Under the pieces are notes generated by a model. It ran no database searches, was not told the DNA's origin, and worked only from the letters and a program-made list of their open reading frames with translations. From Kitasatospora arboriphila (GTDB taxonomy: Bacteria > Actinomycetota > Actinomycetes > Mycobacteriales > Mycobacteriaceae): a stretch of DNA of 64,000 bases. Below are positions 56,812 to 64,000 of this stretch, in pieces. The translations under genes were made by a program, and so were the position numbers. The stretch spans positions 124,001 to 188,000 of the forward strand of contig NZ_JNYV01000004.1 in NCBI RefSeq assembly GCF_000717275.1, in the 5' to 3' direction. Every line of letters starts with the position of its first letter. Position 1 is the first letter of the stretch.

Positions 56812-57366
56812 TCATCCGGCCGACACCCGGTAGACGCTCTGGGTCATCCCGTTGCCGAGAGTTGTGGTGCGCACGTGATCGAGCGGGATGTCGTGATCGA
56901 TGGCACCGAACAACGGCAGACCGGATCCGATGATCACCGGTGCAGTGGTGATCGTGATCTCGGTGATCAGGCCGCGCTGGAGAAAGCTGGTGATCAGACG
57001 GCCGCCGTCGGCATAGACATGGCGCACACCCTCGTCGTGGGCAGCCTCGAAGAGTTCGTCGAGACCGCGGTGCACGGAGATCCGGTCGTCGGCTCCGGGC
57101 TCGAGGGTGGTACTGACCACGAACACGCGCATTCCCTCGTACGGCCACGTGTCGAAACTGCATCCGACCTCATATGTGTTGCGGCCCATGACAATCGCAT
57201 CCGTGGTCGCGATGAAGGCGTCGTAACCGGTTTCGCCGAGGTTCTCGTCGCGACTCAACAGCCAATCGATGCCGCCGTCTGTGCGGGCGATGTAACCGTC
57301 GACGCTGGTGGCGATGAACACCGCCCCGGTGACAGGGCTCGGTGCGGGGGAAGGGGATGTGGTCAT
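56812..57366 (-). CDS. Dihydrofolate reductase family protein (RibD C-terminal-like)
   Basis: Predicted 184-aa NADPH-binding reductase fold: GAVFIATSVDGYIARTDGGIDWL, DAIVMGRNTYEV, VFVVSTTLEP, HVYADGGRLITSFLQRGLITEITITTAPVIIGSGLPLFG. True folate reduction is unlikely for this subgroup; the substrate is unknown. ATG 57366 has AAAGGA 5 nt upstream. It follows the TetR gene by 10 nt, so the regulator probably controls it. Confidence 0.9.
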   Translation of the reverse strand: MTTSPSPAPSPVTGAVFIATSVDGYIARTDGGIDWLLSRDENLGETGYDAFIATTDAIVMGRNTYEVGCSFDTWPYEGMRVFVVSTTLEPGADDRISVHRGLDELFEAAHDEGVRHVYADGGRLITSFLQRGLITEITITTAPVIIGSGLPLFGAIDHDIPLDHVRTTTLGNGMTQSVYRVSAG

Positions 57367-57376
57367 TGTTGTCCTT

Positions 57377-57952
57377 TCATATCCAGGTGGTGATGAGTCG
57401 GTCGAACTCGTCTCCGAGGGCATCGATGAGGGAGCCGTGCGGTTGCACGGTCCAGCCGAGGAACGTGCCCTCCAGAAGTGCGAACAATGTTCGGGCTGCG
57501 GCCGGCGGAAGTGGCGCGCCGGGTAGTTCACCGCTATCGACCGCCCGGGCTATGACGGCTTGCAGTTGTCGGCGTTTCTTGTCCCAGCCGGCAGCGAGCA
57601 GTCGAGTCAGTTCCGGATCGCCGAGATCCATCGCCAGGGAGGACACGTGGTTGCCGGCCTGGTCGGGGTCGTCGCTGTCGGTGTAGGACTCGACCGACAA
57701 CCGGCGAAGCGCCGCCAGGATCGGTTCGCCCGGGCGTCCGACGTCGTCGAGATCGATCGCGTCGACCCAGCGCTGCGAGGAGGCGATGAGCAACCCGCGT
57801 TTGGATCCGAAACGCTTGACGAAGGTCGCCGCCGAGACGCCGGCCTCCCGGGCAGCCATCTCGAGGGTGAACCGGGCCGAGCCGGTCTGCGACAGGACGG
57901 CATCGGCTGCATCGAGCAGGTGATCATCGGAGTTCACTCGAGGACGCGCCAC
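57377..57952 (-). CDS. TetR family transcriptional regulator
   Basis: Predicted 191-aa repressor. The N-terminal helix-turn-helix is FTLEMAAREAGVSAATFVKRFGSKRGLLIASSQRW (about 28-62); the rest is a helical ligand and dimer domain. An inverted repeat lies 4 nt upstream of the start, suggesting autorepression. It forms a two-gene operon with the reductase gene downstream. Confidence 0.92.
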   Translation of the reverse strand: MARPRVNSDDHLLDAADAVLSQTGSARFTLEMAAREAGVSAATFVKRFGSKRGLLIASSQRWVDAIDLDDVGRPGEPILAALRRLSVESYTDSDDPDQAGNHVSSLAMDLGDPELTRLLAAGWDKKRRQLQAVIARAVDSGELPGAPLPPAAARTLFALLEGTFLGWTVQPHGSLIDALGDEFDRLITTWI

Positions 57953-57956
57953 GCAG

Positions 57957-57978
57957 TTAGTAAATCACCATTTCCTAA
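57957..57978. promoter_or_regulatory. Probable TetR operator
   Basis: Arms TTAGTAAAT and ATTTCCTAA match in eight of nine positions around a CACC spacer. The site begins 4 nt before the TetR start codon, the standard place for an autoregulatory operator. Confidence 0.6.
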
Positions 57979-58075
57979 TTCTGCCAACGAGTGGTCTGTC
58001 CACAGAATCCGCGTTGTGCACATGACGTTGCCGCAGGCGGGGGAGCAGTCACACCGACGCCTTAGGGTTGTGAGC

Positions 58076-58897
58076 GTGCAAGACGACAAACTCCTGACCC
58101 GCATCTCCGGTTTGCTCAGGCAGGCAGAAGGCACCGACAACGAGCACGAGGCGCAAGCCTTCATGCAGGCGGCGCAACGGCTGGCCACCGCAGCGTCCAT
58201 CGATCTGGCCGTGGCGCGGGCCCATGGGAAGCCCGAACAGCGCACGTCCCCGGTGCAACGCAACATCGCGATCGGAACGGCCGGCAAGCGAGGGCTGCGC
58301 ACATATGTCCAGCTGTTCGTGGCCATCGCCCACGCCAACGACATCACCTGTGACGTTGCGAGCAACTCGACGTTTGTCTACGCCTACGGTTTCCCTGGCG
58401 ACATCGACACCTGTGAGGCGTTGTACAGCTCGCTGGTGGTGCAGATGGTCGCAGCCAGCGACAATTACCTGAAGTCGGGTGCGTACAAAGGCGAGACCTT
58501 TGCTCGTGTGGTCACCGAACGCCGCGGTTGGGTACAGCGCAGGGTGGTCGAGGAGAAGCCGCTGTCACCGATCACGGCCCGGCTGAACTTCCAGTCGGCG
58601 TTCGCCGAACGGATCGGCAAGCGCTTGACGCAAGCCCGCAATGAAGCGCGTGCGGCTGCGGTCGCCGCCGACGGGGGCCGTTCCGACTCGGGAACGGCGC
58701 TGGTCCTGCGGAACAAAGAGGTAGAGGTCCGGGACTTCCACAAGGAGACGTCCACCGCGCGGGGCACCTGGCGGTCCCAGAGCGCGTCGGCCGGCTACTC
58801 GGAGGGCGCGCGGCGGGCAGGGGACCGGGCCGGACGCCGGGCACGTATCGGCGAGGACAACCAGTTGGGTGCTGCACGTGGGGCGCTGGAGGCGTGA
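58076..58897 (+). CDS. DUF2786 domain protein
   Basis: Predicted 273-aa cytosolic protein. The N-terminal DUF2786 region is LLTRISGLLRQAEGTDNEHEAQAFMQAAQRLATAASIDLAVARA; a conserved second half follows with YVQLFVAIAHANDITCDVASNSTFVYAYGFPGDIDTCEALYSSLVVQM and a basic end. Function unknown. GTG 58076 has TAGGG 7 nt upstream; GTG 58070 and ATG 58022 are possible. It is followed after 20 nt by an HExxH protein, a pairing I recall from other Mycobacteriales. Confidence 0.8.
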   Translation: MQDDKLLTRISGLLRQAEGTDNEHEAQAFMQAAQRLATAASIDLAVARAHGKPEQRTSPVQRNIAIGTAGKRGLRTYVQLFVAIAHANDITCDVASNSTFVYAYGFPGDIDTCEALYSSLVVQMVAASDNYLKSGAYKGETFARVVTERRGWVQRRVVEEKPLSPITARLNFQSAFAERIGKRLTQARNEARAAAVAADGGRSDSGTALVLRNKEVEVRDFHKETSTARGTWRSQSASAGYSEGARRAGDRAGRRARIGEDNQLGAARGALEA

Positions 58898-58917
58898 GTG
58901 GGCGTGCTGAACCGTGA

Positions 58918-59442
58918 GTGGGCGCGTTGACGCAGCGTGACAGCCAGCGTTCGGCCCTGTACTCCGCTGAAGCGCTCGTGCACAACGTTTTCGAGCGTGC
59001 CGCCCGCGGTGGCTCCACTCTGGAGATCGCCGGCACCTCGGTGACACTGCCTCCGGAGGCTCGGTTCGGCTCGGTGGACTCGGTACGCGACTACGTGGAC
59101 CGGGTGCTGTCGCTGGACAGCGTGATCAACAGGTTCCCGCGGGCCGCGGTTCCTGTGAGGGTTCGCTCCCGCCGGGGGCAGCGCGAAGCCCACTACGAGT
59201 ACCGGTCAGCCGACGACGACGGCGTGATCGCGGTACCCGATGCAGCCGAAGGGCGCTGGGCGATGCGCGAGCTGGTGGTGCTCCACGAGATAGCCCACCA
59301 CCTCAGTCCGGGGTCGGCGCAGGACAAGCACGGCCCACGATTCGCGGGCACCCTCATCGACCTGGTGGGTCTGGTGCTCGGACCTGAAGCCGCACTGATC
59401 TACCGGGTGACCCTCGGCGACAGCGGTATCGCGGTCGGTTGA
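58918..59442 (+). CDS. TIGR04338-like putative metallohydrolase
   Basis: Predicted 174-aa protein with a zinc-protease-like motif LVVLHEIAHHLSPGSAQDKHGPRFAGTL (about 118-145), that is HExxHH with a later His as possible third ligand. No signal peptide or membrane segment, so it seems cytosolic. The family is found beside DUF2786 genes and has no known substrate. GTG 58918 is taken; TTG 58927 is possible. Confidence 0.8.
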   Translation: MGALTQRDSQRSALYSAEALVHNVFERAARGGSTLEIAGTSVTLPPEARFGSVDSVRDYVDRVLSLDSVINRFPRAAVPVRVRSRRGQREAHYEYRSADDDGVIAVPDAAEGRWAMRELVVLHEIAHHLSPGSAQDKHGPRFAGTLIDLVGLVLGPEAALIYRVTLGDSGIAVG

Positions 59443-59457
59443 GAGTCCGGTGCCCGA

Positions 59458-61392
59458 CTACCAGCCTGGCTCGCCCACCGCCAGGAACGTGAGGTGGCTC
59501 TGGTGGAACGGGTCGAGAACGATTCTCTGCGAACGGAATCCGGACTTCACCAGATCGGGGACCACGGCAAGGAAACGGGGCATGCTCGCCGCGTAGACGT
59601 CTACCCGCAGCCGATGCCCGACGTCCAGTAGCGCATCTGTGGACACCAGGTCGATGTCGAGGTCGATGGGTACGTTCGGGATCACCTTCAGTTTGCGTTT
59701 GCGGCTGAGCGGGTGGTGGGCGACGAGCAGCGAGCCGTCCTCGGCGTAATCGCTGAGTTCTGGGTCCAGAGATCGGTTGGACGCGGTCAGTGAGCCGTTG
59801 GTGAGCACGGTCGAGGTTCCGTCCGGCGCAACATCATTGAGGGTCACCGCCCACAGGGCGTCGCTACCGGCGCAGGTTGCGTGCAGGTGCAGATTGAGCG
59901 CGCCGGAGATCTGTACCTGTTCGGTGACCGGTGCCGTGGTGAACGAGAGGGCGCCCCGTTCCTGGAACCGGGCATCGGTGGTGAAGGCCTTGCCGAGAAC
60001 CATGGTGGCGCCGGCGGTCACCTGGGTCATGTCCCGGGAGATGAAGCCGCGCACGCCCGGCTTCACCTTCAGTTCGGCGCGCGAGGTGTTCGCCTCCGCC
60101 CCCAGACTGCCGTCGTGTACACAGTGCCCAGCGGTGTCCGAGCCGTCGGGCGACAGGTACAGCCGCCGAACCCGCGCCTCGGGGCGGGGGAAGCTCTGGC
60201 CCGAGGTCCACATACCGCCCTGTTGCTGCAGGGTCACCGGGCCGTATTCGTCCACGCCGTTGTCGAGGCCCTTGAGCCACTTGTCGAACCACGCGCGTTC
60301 GAGCACGTCGACGCGCGGCGGGCTGACCCGGCCGCCGAAGCCGAGCCCGGCATCGAGGTGGTAGCCGTCGGCCATGATCAGCTGCTTCTGCCCGGGCGGC
60401 AGATTGAGCTGGTTGTAGATGCGGGTTGCGCTGCGGCCGAAGAGGTCGTGCCACCCACCGAAGACGAATGTCGGGGCGGTGATCTCGTCGATCTTGGGGT
60501 CGCGCTCGTCGAAATAGGGATCGTCGTAGATCCGTGGATCGCGCCCGGTGAGGAAACCCCAGGCCAGCGAGCCGATCTCGGTGGCGGGGGAGCCGACCCG
60601 GTCCTTCAGCCATCGGACGCCGTTGGTGCTGAAGGCATCACCCACCGCTGTGGACGGGTTGGGCAGCCACTTGAGCAGATTCACCGCGGAGAGCCAGATC
60701 GGGATGAACGCCGACGGCGCACCGCCGGTGATGTAGATGTCGCGGACGATGTCCTCACATCCCTCGATGGCGAACACCGCCTTGAGGTGCGGTGAGCCGT
60801 TGCCGGCGGCCTGCAGCGAGTTGATCGCCGAGTACGACCAGCCGGCCATCCCGATGTTGCCGTTGCTCCAGCTCTGGGCAGCGGCCCAGTCGATGACCTC
60901 GATCGAGTCGCGTTGCTCGCGTTCACCCAGGATCTGCCAGCGTCCGTGCGAGGCACCGGTGCCGCGGACATCGACCACGAGCTGGGTGTATCCGCTCTGC
61001 ACGAGCTTGCGGTTGATGCCGAAGACGTCGAGGGCGCCACCGGACAGTGGGGGGAGAGGAAGGCGATGGGTGGCCTGATCGATCGCGTCGAGCAGGGCGC
61101 GGTTGTACGGGTTGATGGTCACCACCGTCGGCAACGGCGTCTGCACGGGTTCGCCCGACATCTTCACCGGCCGTATGAGGGTGGCCCGCAGGCGGACGCC
61201 GTCGGACATGGTCAGCTCGAGAGAACGGTCGATCGTCACCTTGGGAAACGCGGGACGGCCGTCGACCTGTTCACGCCACCAACGGGCGTTGGCGCCGCCG
61301 GTCGGGTCGCCGAACGGAAGGGTCGGTGCAGAGTGTGGAACCGCGCTCATCCGCGGCTCGGTGTTCTCGAACGGGTTGATCTGGTAGACCAC
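59458..61392 (-). CDS. CocE/NonD family serine hydrolase
   Basis: Predicted 644-aa hydrolase of the X-Pro dipeptidyl-peptidase/cocaine-esterase family. The alpha/beta-hydrolase part (about 40-360) has DVRGTGASHGRWQILGEREQRDSIEVIDWAAAQSWSNGNIGMAGWSYSA with the Ser nucleophile in GWSYS and WHDLFGRS with the Asp; His is probably in DGYHLDAG. A C-terminal jelly-roll (about 410-640) has LDVGHRLRVDVYAASMPRF. No clear signal peptide. Substrate unknown: an ester, amide or acyl group. GTG 61392. Confidence 0.9.
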   Translation of the reverse strand: MVYQINPFENTEPRMSAVPHSAPTLPFGDPTGGANARWWREQVDGRPAFPKVTIDRSLELTMSDGVRLRATLIRPVKMSGEPVQTPLPTVVTINPYNRALLDAIDQATHRLPLPPLSGGALDVFGINRKLVQSGYTQLVVDVRGTGASHGRWQILGEREQRDSIEVIDWAAAQSWSNGNIGMAGWSYSAINSLQAAGNGSPHLKAVFAIEGCEDIVRDIYITGGAPSAFIPIWLSAVNLLKWLPNPSTAVGDAFSTNGVRWLKDRVGSPATEIGSLAWGFLTGRDPRIYDDPYFDERDPKIDEITAPTFVFGGWHDLFGRSATRIYNQLNLPPGQKQLIMADGYHLDAGLGFGGRVSPPRVDVLERAWFDKWLKGLDNGVDEYGPVTLQQQGGMWTSGQSFPRPEARVRRLYLSPDGSDTAGHCVHDGSLGAEANTSRAELKVKPGVRGFISRDMTQVTAGATMVLGKAFTTDARFQERGALSFTTAPVTEQVQISGALNLHLHATCAGSDALWAVTLNDVAPDGTSTVLTNGSLTASNRSLDPELSDYAEDGSLLVAHHPLSRKRKLKVIPNVPIDLDIDLVSTDALLDVGHRLRVDVYAASMPRFLAVVPDLVKSGFRSQRIVLDPFHQSHLTFLAVGEPGW

Positions 61393-61624
61393 GGCGTTCC
61401 CCTCTCTGCGTCGAGCGGGCCACGCCTTCCGGTAATGCCCCGTCTGAGCAGGGCATATCCCGAAAACTGTGGCAACACTCCGTCGTGCTGCGGTACCGGG
61501 TGGGTCAGAAGGTATTCGTGACCGACCTCACACCGGATGGTTTGATGTCAATGTAGCCGAGCGGGTGCTCGGTCGCGACCCTGGGCCAGAACAGCTGCCG
61601 GTCCTTGACCCCGATGTGCCTGAT

Positions 61625-61654
61625 TTGTGATCCGGTCCGTCGTGGCGGTACTGT
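61625..61654 (+). promoter_or_regulatory. Candidate promoter for rplJ-rplL
   Basis: TTGTGA at 61625 and TACTGT at 61649 are separated by 18 nt, resembling a sigma-A promoter. It would give a leader of about 270 nt. Confidence 0.35.
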
Positions 61655-61825
61655 TGGACCTTGGTGTTCGCAGGTCATCGGCCTGCGAGCGTCAGTTCAA
61701 CCAGAGACCGTTGGTCACCGGTACGCATCGCGCGACCGGCCGAAGGCCCGACACGCGTCGGCGGCCCACGCAGGGAGAACGAGGATTCGCTTTCGAAGCG
61801 GCGTCGAAGTCGCTTTGCTCGTGTG

Positions 61826-61849
61826 CGCCCCGTGCCCTGTGCCGGGGCG
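61826..61849 (+). promoter_or_regulatory. Terminator-like hairpin in the rplJ leader
   Basis: CGCCCCG and CGGGGCG pair perfectly around a 10-nt loop and are followed by TTTGTCGTT. It lies 80 nt before the rplJ start and could act as an attenuator or as part of the L10-binding leader. Confidence 0.45.
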
Positions 61850-61928
61850 TTTGTCGTTGGTGGGGCCCGCGGCCGATCGTACGAGTCGGACGAGGTGCCA
61901 ACCGACACGTCATGAGAGGAGGCGAAGT

Positions 61929-62468
61929 ATGGCAAATAGTGAAAAGGTCACCGCGGTTGCGGAGATCACCGAGCAGTTCAAGGGAGCCACTGCGGCAGTC
62001 GTCACGGAATACCGTGGCCTGACCGTCAAGCAGATCTCCGAGCTGCGTCGCTCACTGGGCGAAGGCGCTGTTTACTCCGTCGCCAAGAACACCCTGGTCA
62101 AGCGCGCTGCTGCTGATGCGGGCGTGGCCGGTCTGGACGAGCTGTTCACTGGTCCCACCGCAATTGCCTTCATCGAGGGCGAACCCGTGGTGGCTGCCAA
62201 GGCGATCAAGAATTTCGCCAAGGACAACAAGGCTCTCATCATCAAGGGCGGGTACATGGACGGCCGTGCGCTGTCCGTGGACGAGGTCAATCAGATCGCC
62301 GACCTTGAAACACGCGAGATTCTCCTTGCAAAGCTCGCCGGTGCCATGAAGGGCAACTTGGCAAAGGCCGCGGGTCTGTTCAGTCAGCCCGCTTCGCAGG
62401 TCGCACGTCTTGCGGCCGCACTGCAGGAAAAGCAAGCCGCGGGCGCACCCGCAGAAGCGGCCGAATAA
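61929..62468 (+). CDS. rplJ: 50S ribosomal protein L10
   Basis: Predicted 179-aa protein. Conserved L10 blocks: [76 protein letters not shown] and [20 protein letters not shown]. It anchors L12 dimers on the ribosome. ATG 61929 has a near-perfect GAGAGGAGG site; longer upstream frames are leader sequence. Confidence 0.98.
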   Translation: MANSEKVTAVAEITEQFKGATAAVVTEYRGLTVKQISELRRSLGEGAVYSVAKNTLVKRAAADAGVAGLDELFTGPTAIAFIEGEPVVAAKAIKNFAKDNKALIIKGGYMDGRALSVDEVNQIADLETREILLAKLAGAMKGNLAKAAGLFSQPASQVARLAAALQEKQAAGAPAEAAE

Positions 62469-62534
62469 ACCCCCAAAACCCTCCTGTGGTCGCATCATCG
62501 CGCGCCCGCAGGAAAGACAGAAAGGATTGCCACC

Positions 62535-62918
62535 ATGGCAAAGCTCTCCGCTGACGAGCTCATCGATCAGTTCAAAGAACTCACCCTGCTGGAACTCAGC
62601 GACTTCGTGAAGAAGTTCGAAGAGGTCTTCGAGGTCACCGCTGCTGCTCCGGTCGCCGTTGCCGCCGCCGGTGCACCCGCTGCCGCCGAAGCCGCTGTCG
62701 AGCAGGACGAGTTCGACGTCGTCCTCGAATCGGCCGGCGACAAGAAGATCCAGGTCATCAAGGTCGTCCGCGAGGTCGTCTCCGGACTGGGTCTGAAGGA
62801 AGCCAAGGATCTCGTCGAGTCGGCTCCCAAGGCCATCCTCGAGAAGATCGACAAGGACGCTGCCGAGGCTGCCAAGACCAAGCTCGAAGAAGCCGGCGCC
62901 AAGGTCTCGGTCAAGTAA
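62535..62918 (+). CDS. rplL: 50S ribosomal protein L7/L12
   Basis: Predicted 127-aa acidic protein. N-terminal dimer region [32 protein letters not shown], an Ala-rich hinge (about 38-58), and the factor-binding C-terminal domain [41 protein letters not shown]. Follows rplJ by 66 nt. Confidence 0.98.
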   Translation: MAKLSADELIDQFKELTLLELSDFVKKFEEVFEVTAAAPVAVAAAGAPAAAEAAVEQDEFDVVLESAGDKKIQVIKVVREVVSGLGLKEAKDLVESAPKAILEKIDKDAAEAAKTKLEEAGAKVSVK

Positions 62919-62970
62919 GACAAGCACGTCAAAAGCGATTGTTGATACCCGTGTAGGGGTCGATCGCTCC

Positions 62971-63008
62971 ACAACGATGGCCCGTAGCGACAGCTACGGG
63001 CCATCGTT
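62971..63008. terminator. Perfect 17-bp inverted repeat after rplL
   Basis: Arms CAACGATGGCCCGTAGC (62971-62987) and its exact complement (62992-63008) enclose a GACA loop, 52 nt after the rplL stop. No T-run follows, so it is a U-poor terminator candidate. Confidence 0.75.
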
Positions 63009-63059
63009 GCGTCTCGGGTGGGGGTGTGGTTGCCGCAGATCGGGTGTCGGCGGCCCTGG

Positions 63060-63073
63060 CTACTGACGAGTAG
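63060..63073. promoter_or_regulatory. Operator-like dyad CTACT-GACG-AGTAG
   Basis: CTACTGACGAGTAG is a 5-bp-arm inverted repeat with the same TACT-N4-AGTA pattern as the longer palindrome 68 nt (centre to centre) downstream. Probably a second, weaker site for one regulator. Confidence 0.5.
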
Positions 63074-63127
63074 AACCCGCTCCGACCTGGATTTGCGTCG
63101 CGCGGAAAAACTTTTTACGGTGATCCA

Positions 63128-63145
63128 AGTTACTCGCGAGTAACT
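63128..63145. promoter_or_regulatory. Perfect 18-bp palindrome upstream of mkl
   Basis: AGTTACTCGCGAGTAACT is fully symmetrical and 177 nt upstream of the mkl start. TetR-family lipid regulators in mycobacteria use related TACT/AGTA half-sites. No regulator gene is in the window on this side. Confidence 0.7.
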
Positions 63146-63322
63146 GTTCGTTTGATCTACCTGCGGCGATCGGGAAGAAGCCGTCGGGCAGGTGGGTCGG
63201 CGAGGGTGCGACGAAACTGAGAAAGATCGACAGCTCGTATATTCGTCACGCTGTGTGCGTTAGAGTGAGCCGAACCACAGGCTCCGCGCGGGGGCGGACT
63301 TCGTTTTGGAGGGACTAAATCA

Positions 63323-64000
63323 GTGGGCGTTGAGGTCAGTGTCGAGAATCTGACGAAGTCGTTCGGCTCGCAGAATATTTGGCGTGATGTGTCGCTGACC
63401 CTGCCCCAGGGTGAGGTCAGCGTGCTGCTCGGCCCGTCGGGTACGGGCAAGTCGGTGTTCCTGAAGTCGTTGATCGGTCTGCTCCATCCGGAGCAGGGCT
63501 CGGTCATCATCGACGGCACCGACATCACCAAATGCTCCAGCCGTGAGCTGTACGAGATCCGCAAGCTGTTCGGTGTCCTGTTCCAGGACGGCGCCCTCTT
63601 CGGTTCGATGAGCCTGTTCGACAACATCGCCTTCCCCTTGCGTGAGCACACCAAGAAGAAGGAAGACGAGATTCGCCAGATCGTCATGGACAAGATCGAG
63701 CTCGTGGGTCTGACTGGCGCGGAGAACAAGCTTCCCGGCGAGATCTCCGGTGGTATGCGCAAGCGTGCCGGCCTGGCCCGTGCCCTGGTCCTGGACCCGC
63801 AGATCATCCTGTGCGACGAGCCGGACTCCGGTCTGGACCCGGTCCGTACCGCGTATCTGTCGCAGCTGTTGATCGACATCAACGCGCAGATCGATGCCAC
63901 GATCCTCATCGTGACCCACAACATCCAGGTCGCCCGTACCGTCCCGGACAACATCGGCATGCTGTTCCGCAAGGAACTGGTCATGTTCGGTCCGCGTGAG
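63323..64000 (+). CDS. mkl: ABC transporter ATP-binding protein Mkl/MceG (5' part)
   Basis: First 226 codons of an ABC ATPase that runs off the right edge. It has Walker A GPSGTGKS, Q-loop in LFQDGALFGSMSLFDNIAFPLREHTKK, the signature EISGGMRKRAGLARAL and Walker B IILCDEPDSGLDP, then the H-loop in LIVTHNIQVA. Sequence and place after rplL match Rv0655, the ATPase that powers Mce lipid importers. GTG 63323 has GGAGGG about 9 nt upstream. The C-terminal part is outside the window. Confidence 0.95.
   Translation, partial: MGVEVSVENLTKSFGSQNIWRDVSLTLPQGEVSVLLGPSGTGKSVFLKSLIGLLHPEQGSVIIDGTDITKCSSRELYEIRKLFGVLFQDGALFGSMSLFDNIAFPLREHTKKKEDEIRQIVMDKIELVGLTGAENKLPGEISGGMRKRAGLARALVLDPQIILCDEPDSGLDPVRTAYLSQLLIDINAQIDATILIVTHNIQVARTVPDNIGMLFRKELVMFGPRE

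Larger units (their letters stand above)
61393..61928 (+). other. Long intergenic region and rplJ leader
   Basis: This 536-nt region holds no gene I can support. It contains a candidate promoter near 61625-61654, a GC-rich part with several small dyads, and a terminator-like hairpin at 61826-61849. A strong ribosome site (GAGAGGAGG) ends it. The size and place fit an L10 leader RNA that controls rplJ-rplL. Confidence 0.5.
62919..63322. other. Intergenic region between rplL and mkl
   Basis: A 404-nt stretch with no gene. It holds a long inverted repeat after rplL (62971-63008) and two dyads with the same TACT-N4-AGTA pattern (63060-63073 and 63128-63145). A TAGAGT box at about 63261 could be the -10 of the mkl promoter. 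The mycobacterial Rv0653c-Rv0654 genes that lie here are absent. Confidence 0.6.

Overview
The window is high-GC DNA from a mycolic-acid-producing actinobacterium, probably Gordonia or a close relative (inference). The evidence is a fused HadA-HadB dehydratase of the mycolate pathway, a cyclopropane-synthase-like methyltransferase, an Mkl/MceG-type ATPase, and gene orders known from Mycobacterium tuberculosis: menD to htpX/yajQ (Rv0555-Rv0566c-like) and rpmG, had, tRNA-Trp, secE, nusG, rplK, rplA, rplJ, rplL, mkl (Rv0634B-Rv0655-like). I saw no transposase, phage gene, CRISPR array or rRNA.

Region 1 (1-9425) holds the 3' end of a large non-ribosomal peptide synthetase (T-C-T-C-A-T-TE), translationally coupled to a DUF4012 membrane protein and a DrrA/DrrB-type ABC exporter. 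A very small membrane-protein ORF follows.

Region 2 (9426-23328) is an exopolysaccharide locus. A PAS-GGDEF diguanylate cyclase, with a CRP/GlxR-type palindrome upstream, stands before a cupin gene, a polyprenyl-phosphate sugar transferase, a Wzx flippase, a Wzz-like protein, a Wzy-type polymerase/ligase with an apparent Wzz-like tail, four glycosyltransferases and a secreted protein. The plus-strand genes from 16790 to 23328 are joined by 4-nt stop/start overlaps.

Region 3 (23309-31369) is the most unusual part. Two divergent, tightly coupled operons encode a carrier protein, a DUF1839 protein, a GH2 beta-mannosidase-like protein and a holo-ACP synthase on one side. On the other are an acyl-CoA-dehydrogenase-like flavoprotein, a seryl-tRNA-synthetase-like amino acid:[carrier protein] ligase and a tandem alpha/beta-hydrolase with atypical nucleophile elbows. 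I infer a pathway that loads an amino acid on a carrier protein, oxidises or transfers it, and may decorate the neighbouring polysaccharide or another envelope product. An EAL phosphodiesterase and a second GGDEF cyclase (31360-34035) close the block, so c-di-GMP genes stand on both sides.

Region 4 (34065-49636) is mostly housekeeping: a saccharopine-dehydrogenase-like oxidoreductase, a DUF6131-like peptide, an AbrB-family membrane protein divergent from a MarR regulator with two matching operator-like repeats, a GH65/beta-phosphoglucomutase pair, and the menaquinone/mannolipid cluster (menD, DUF3592-like protein, mgtA-like, menG, menJ-like, polyprenyl diphosphate synthase, htpX, yajQ).

Region 5 (49798-64000) has four tRNAs (Tyr, Thr, Met, Trp), a four-unit tandem hairpin array, rpmG, hadAB, secE-nusG, rplK-rplA, a small accessory stretch (LLM oxidoreductase, flavin reductase, TetR plus RibD-like reductase, DUF2786 plus an HExxH protein, CocE/NonD hydrolase), then rplJ-rplL with a long leader and the start of mkl, which runs off the window behind two matching palindromes.
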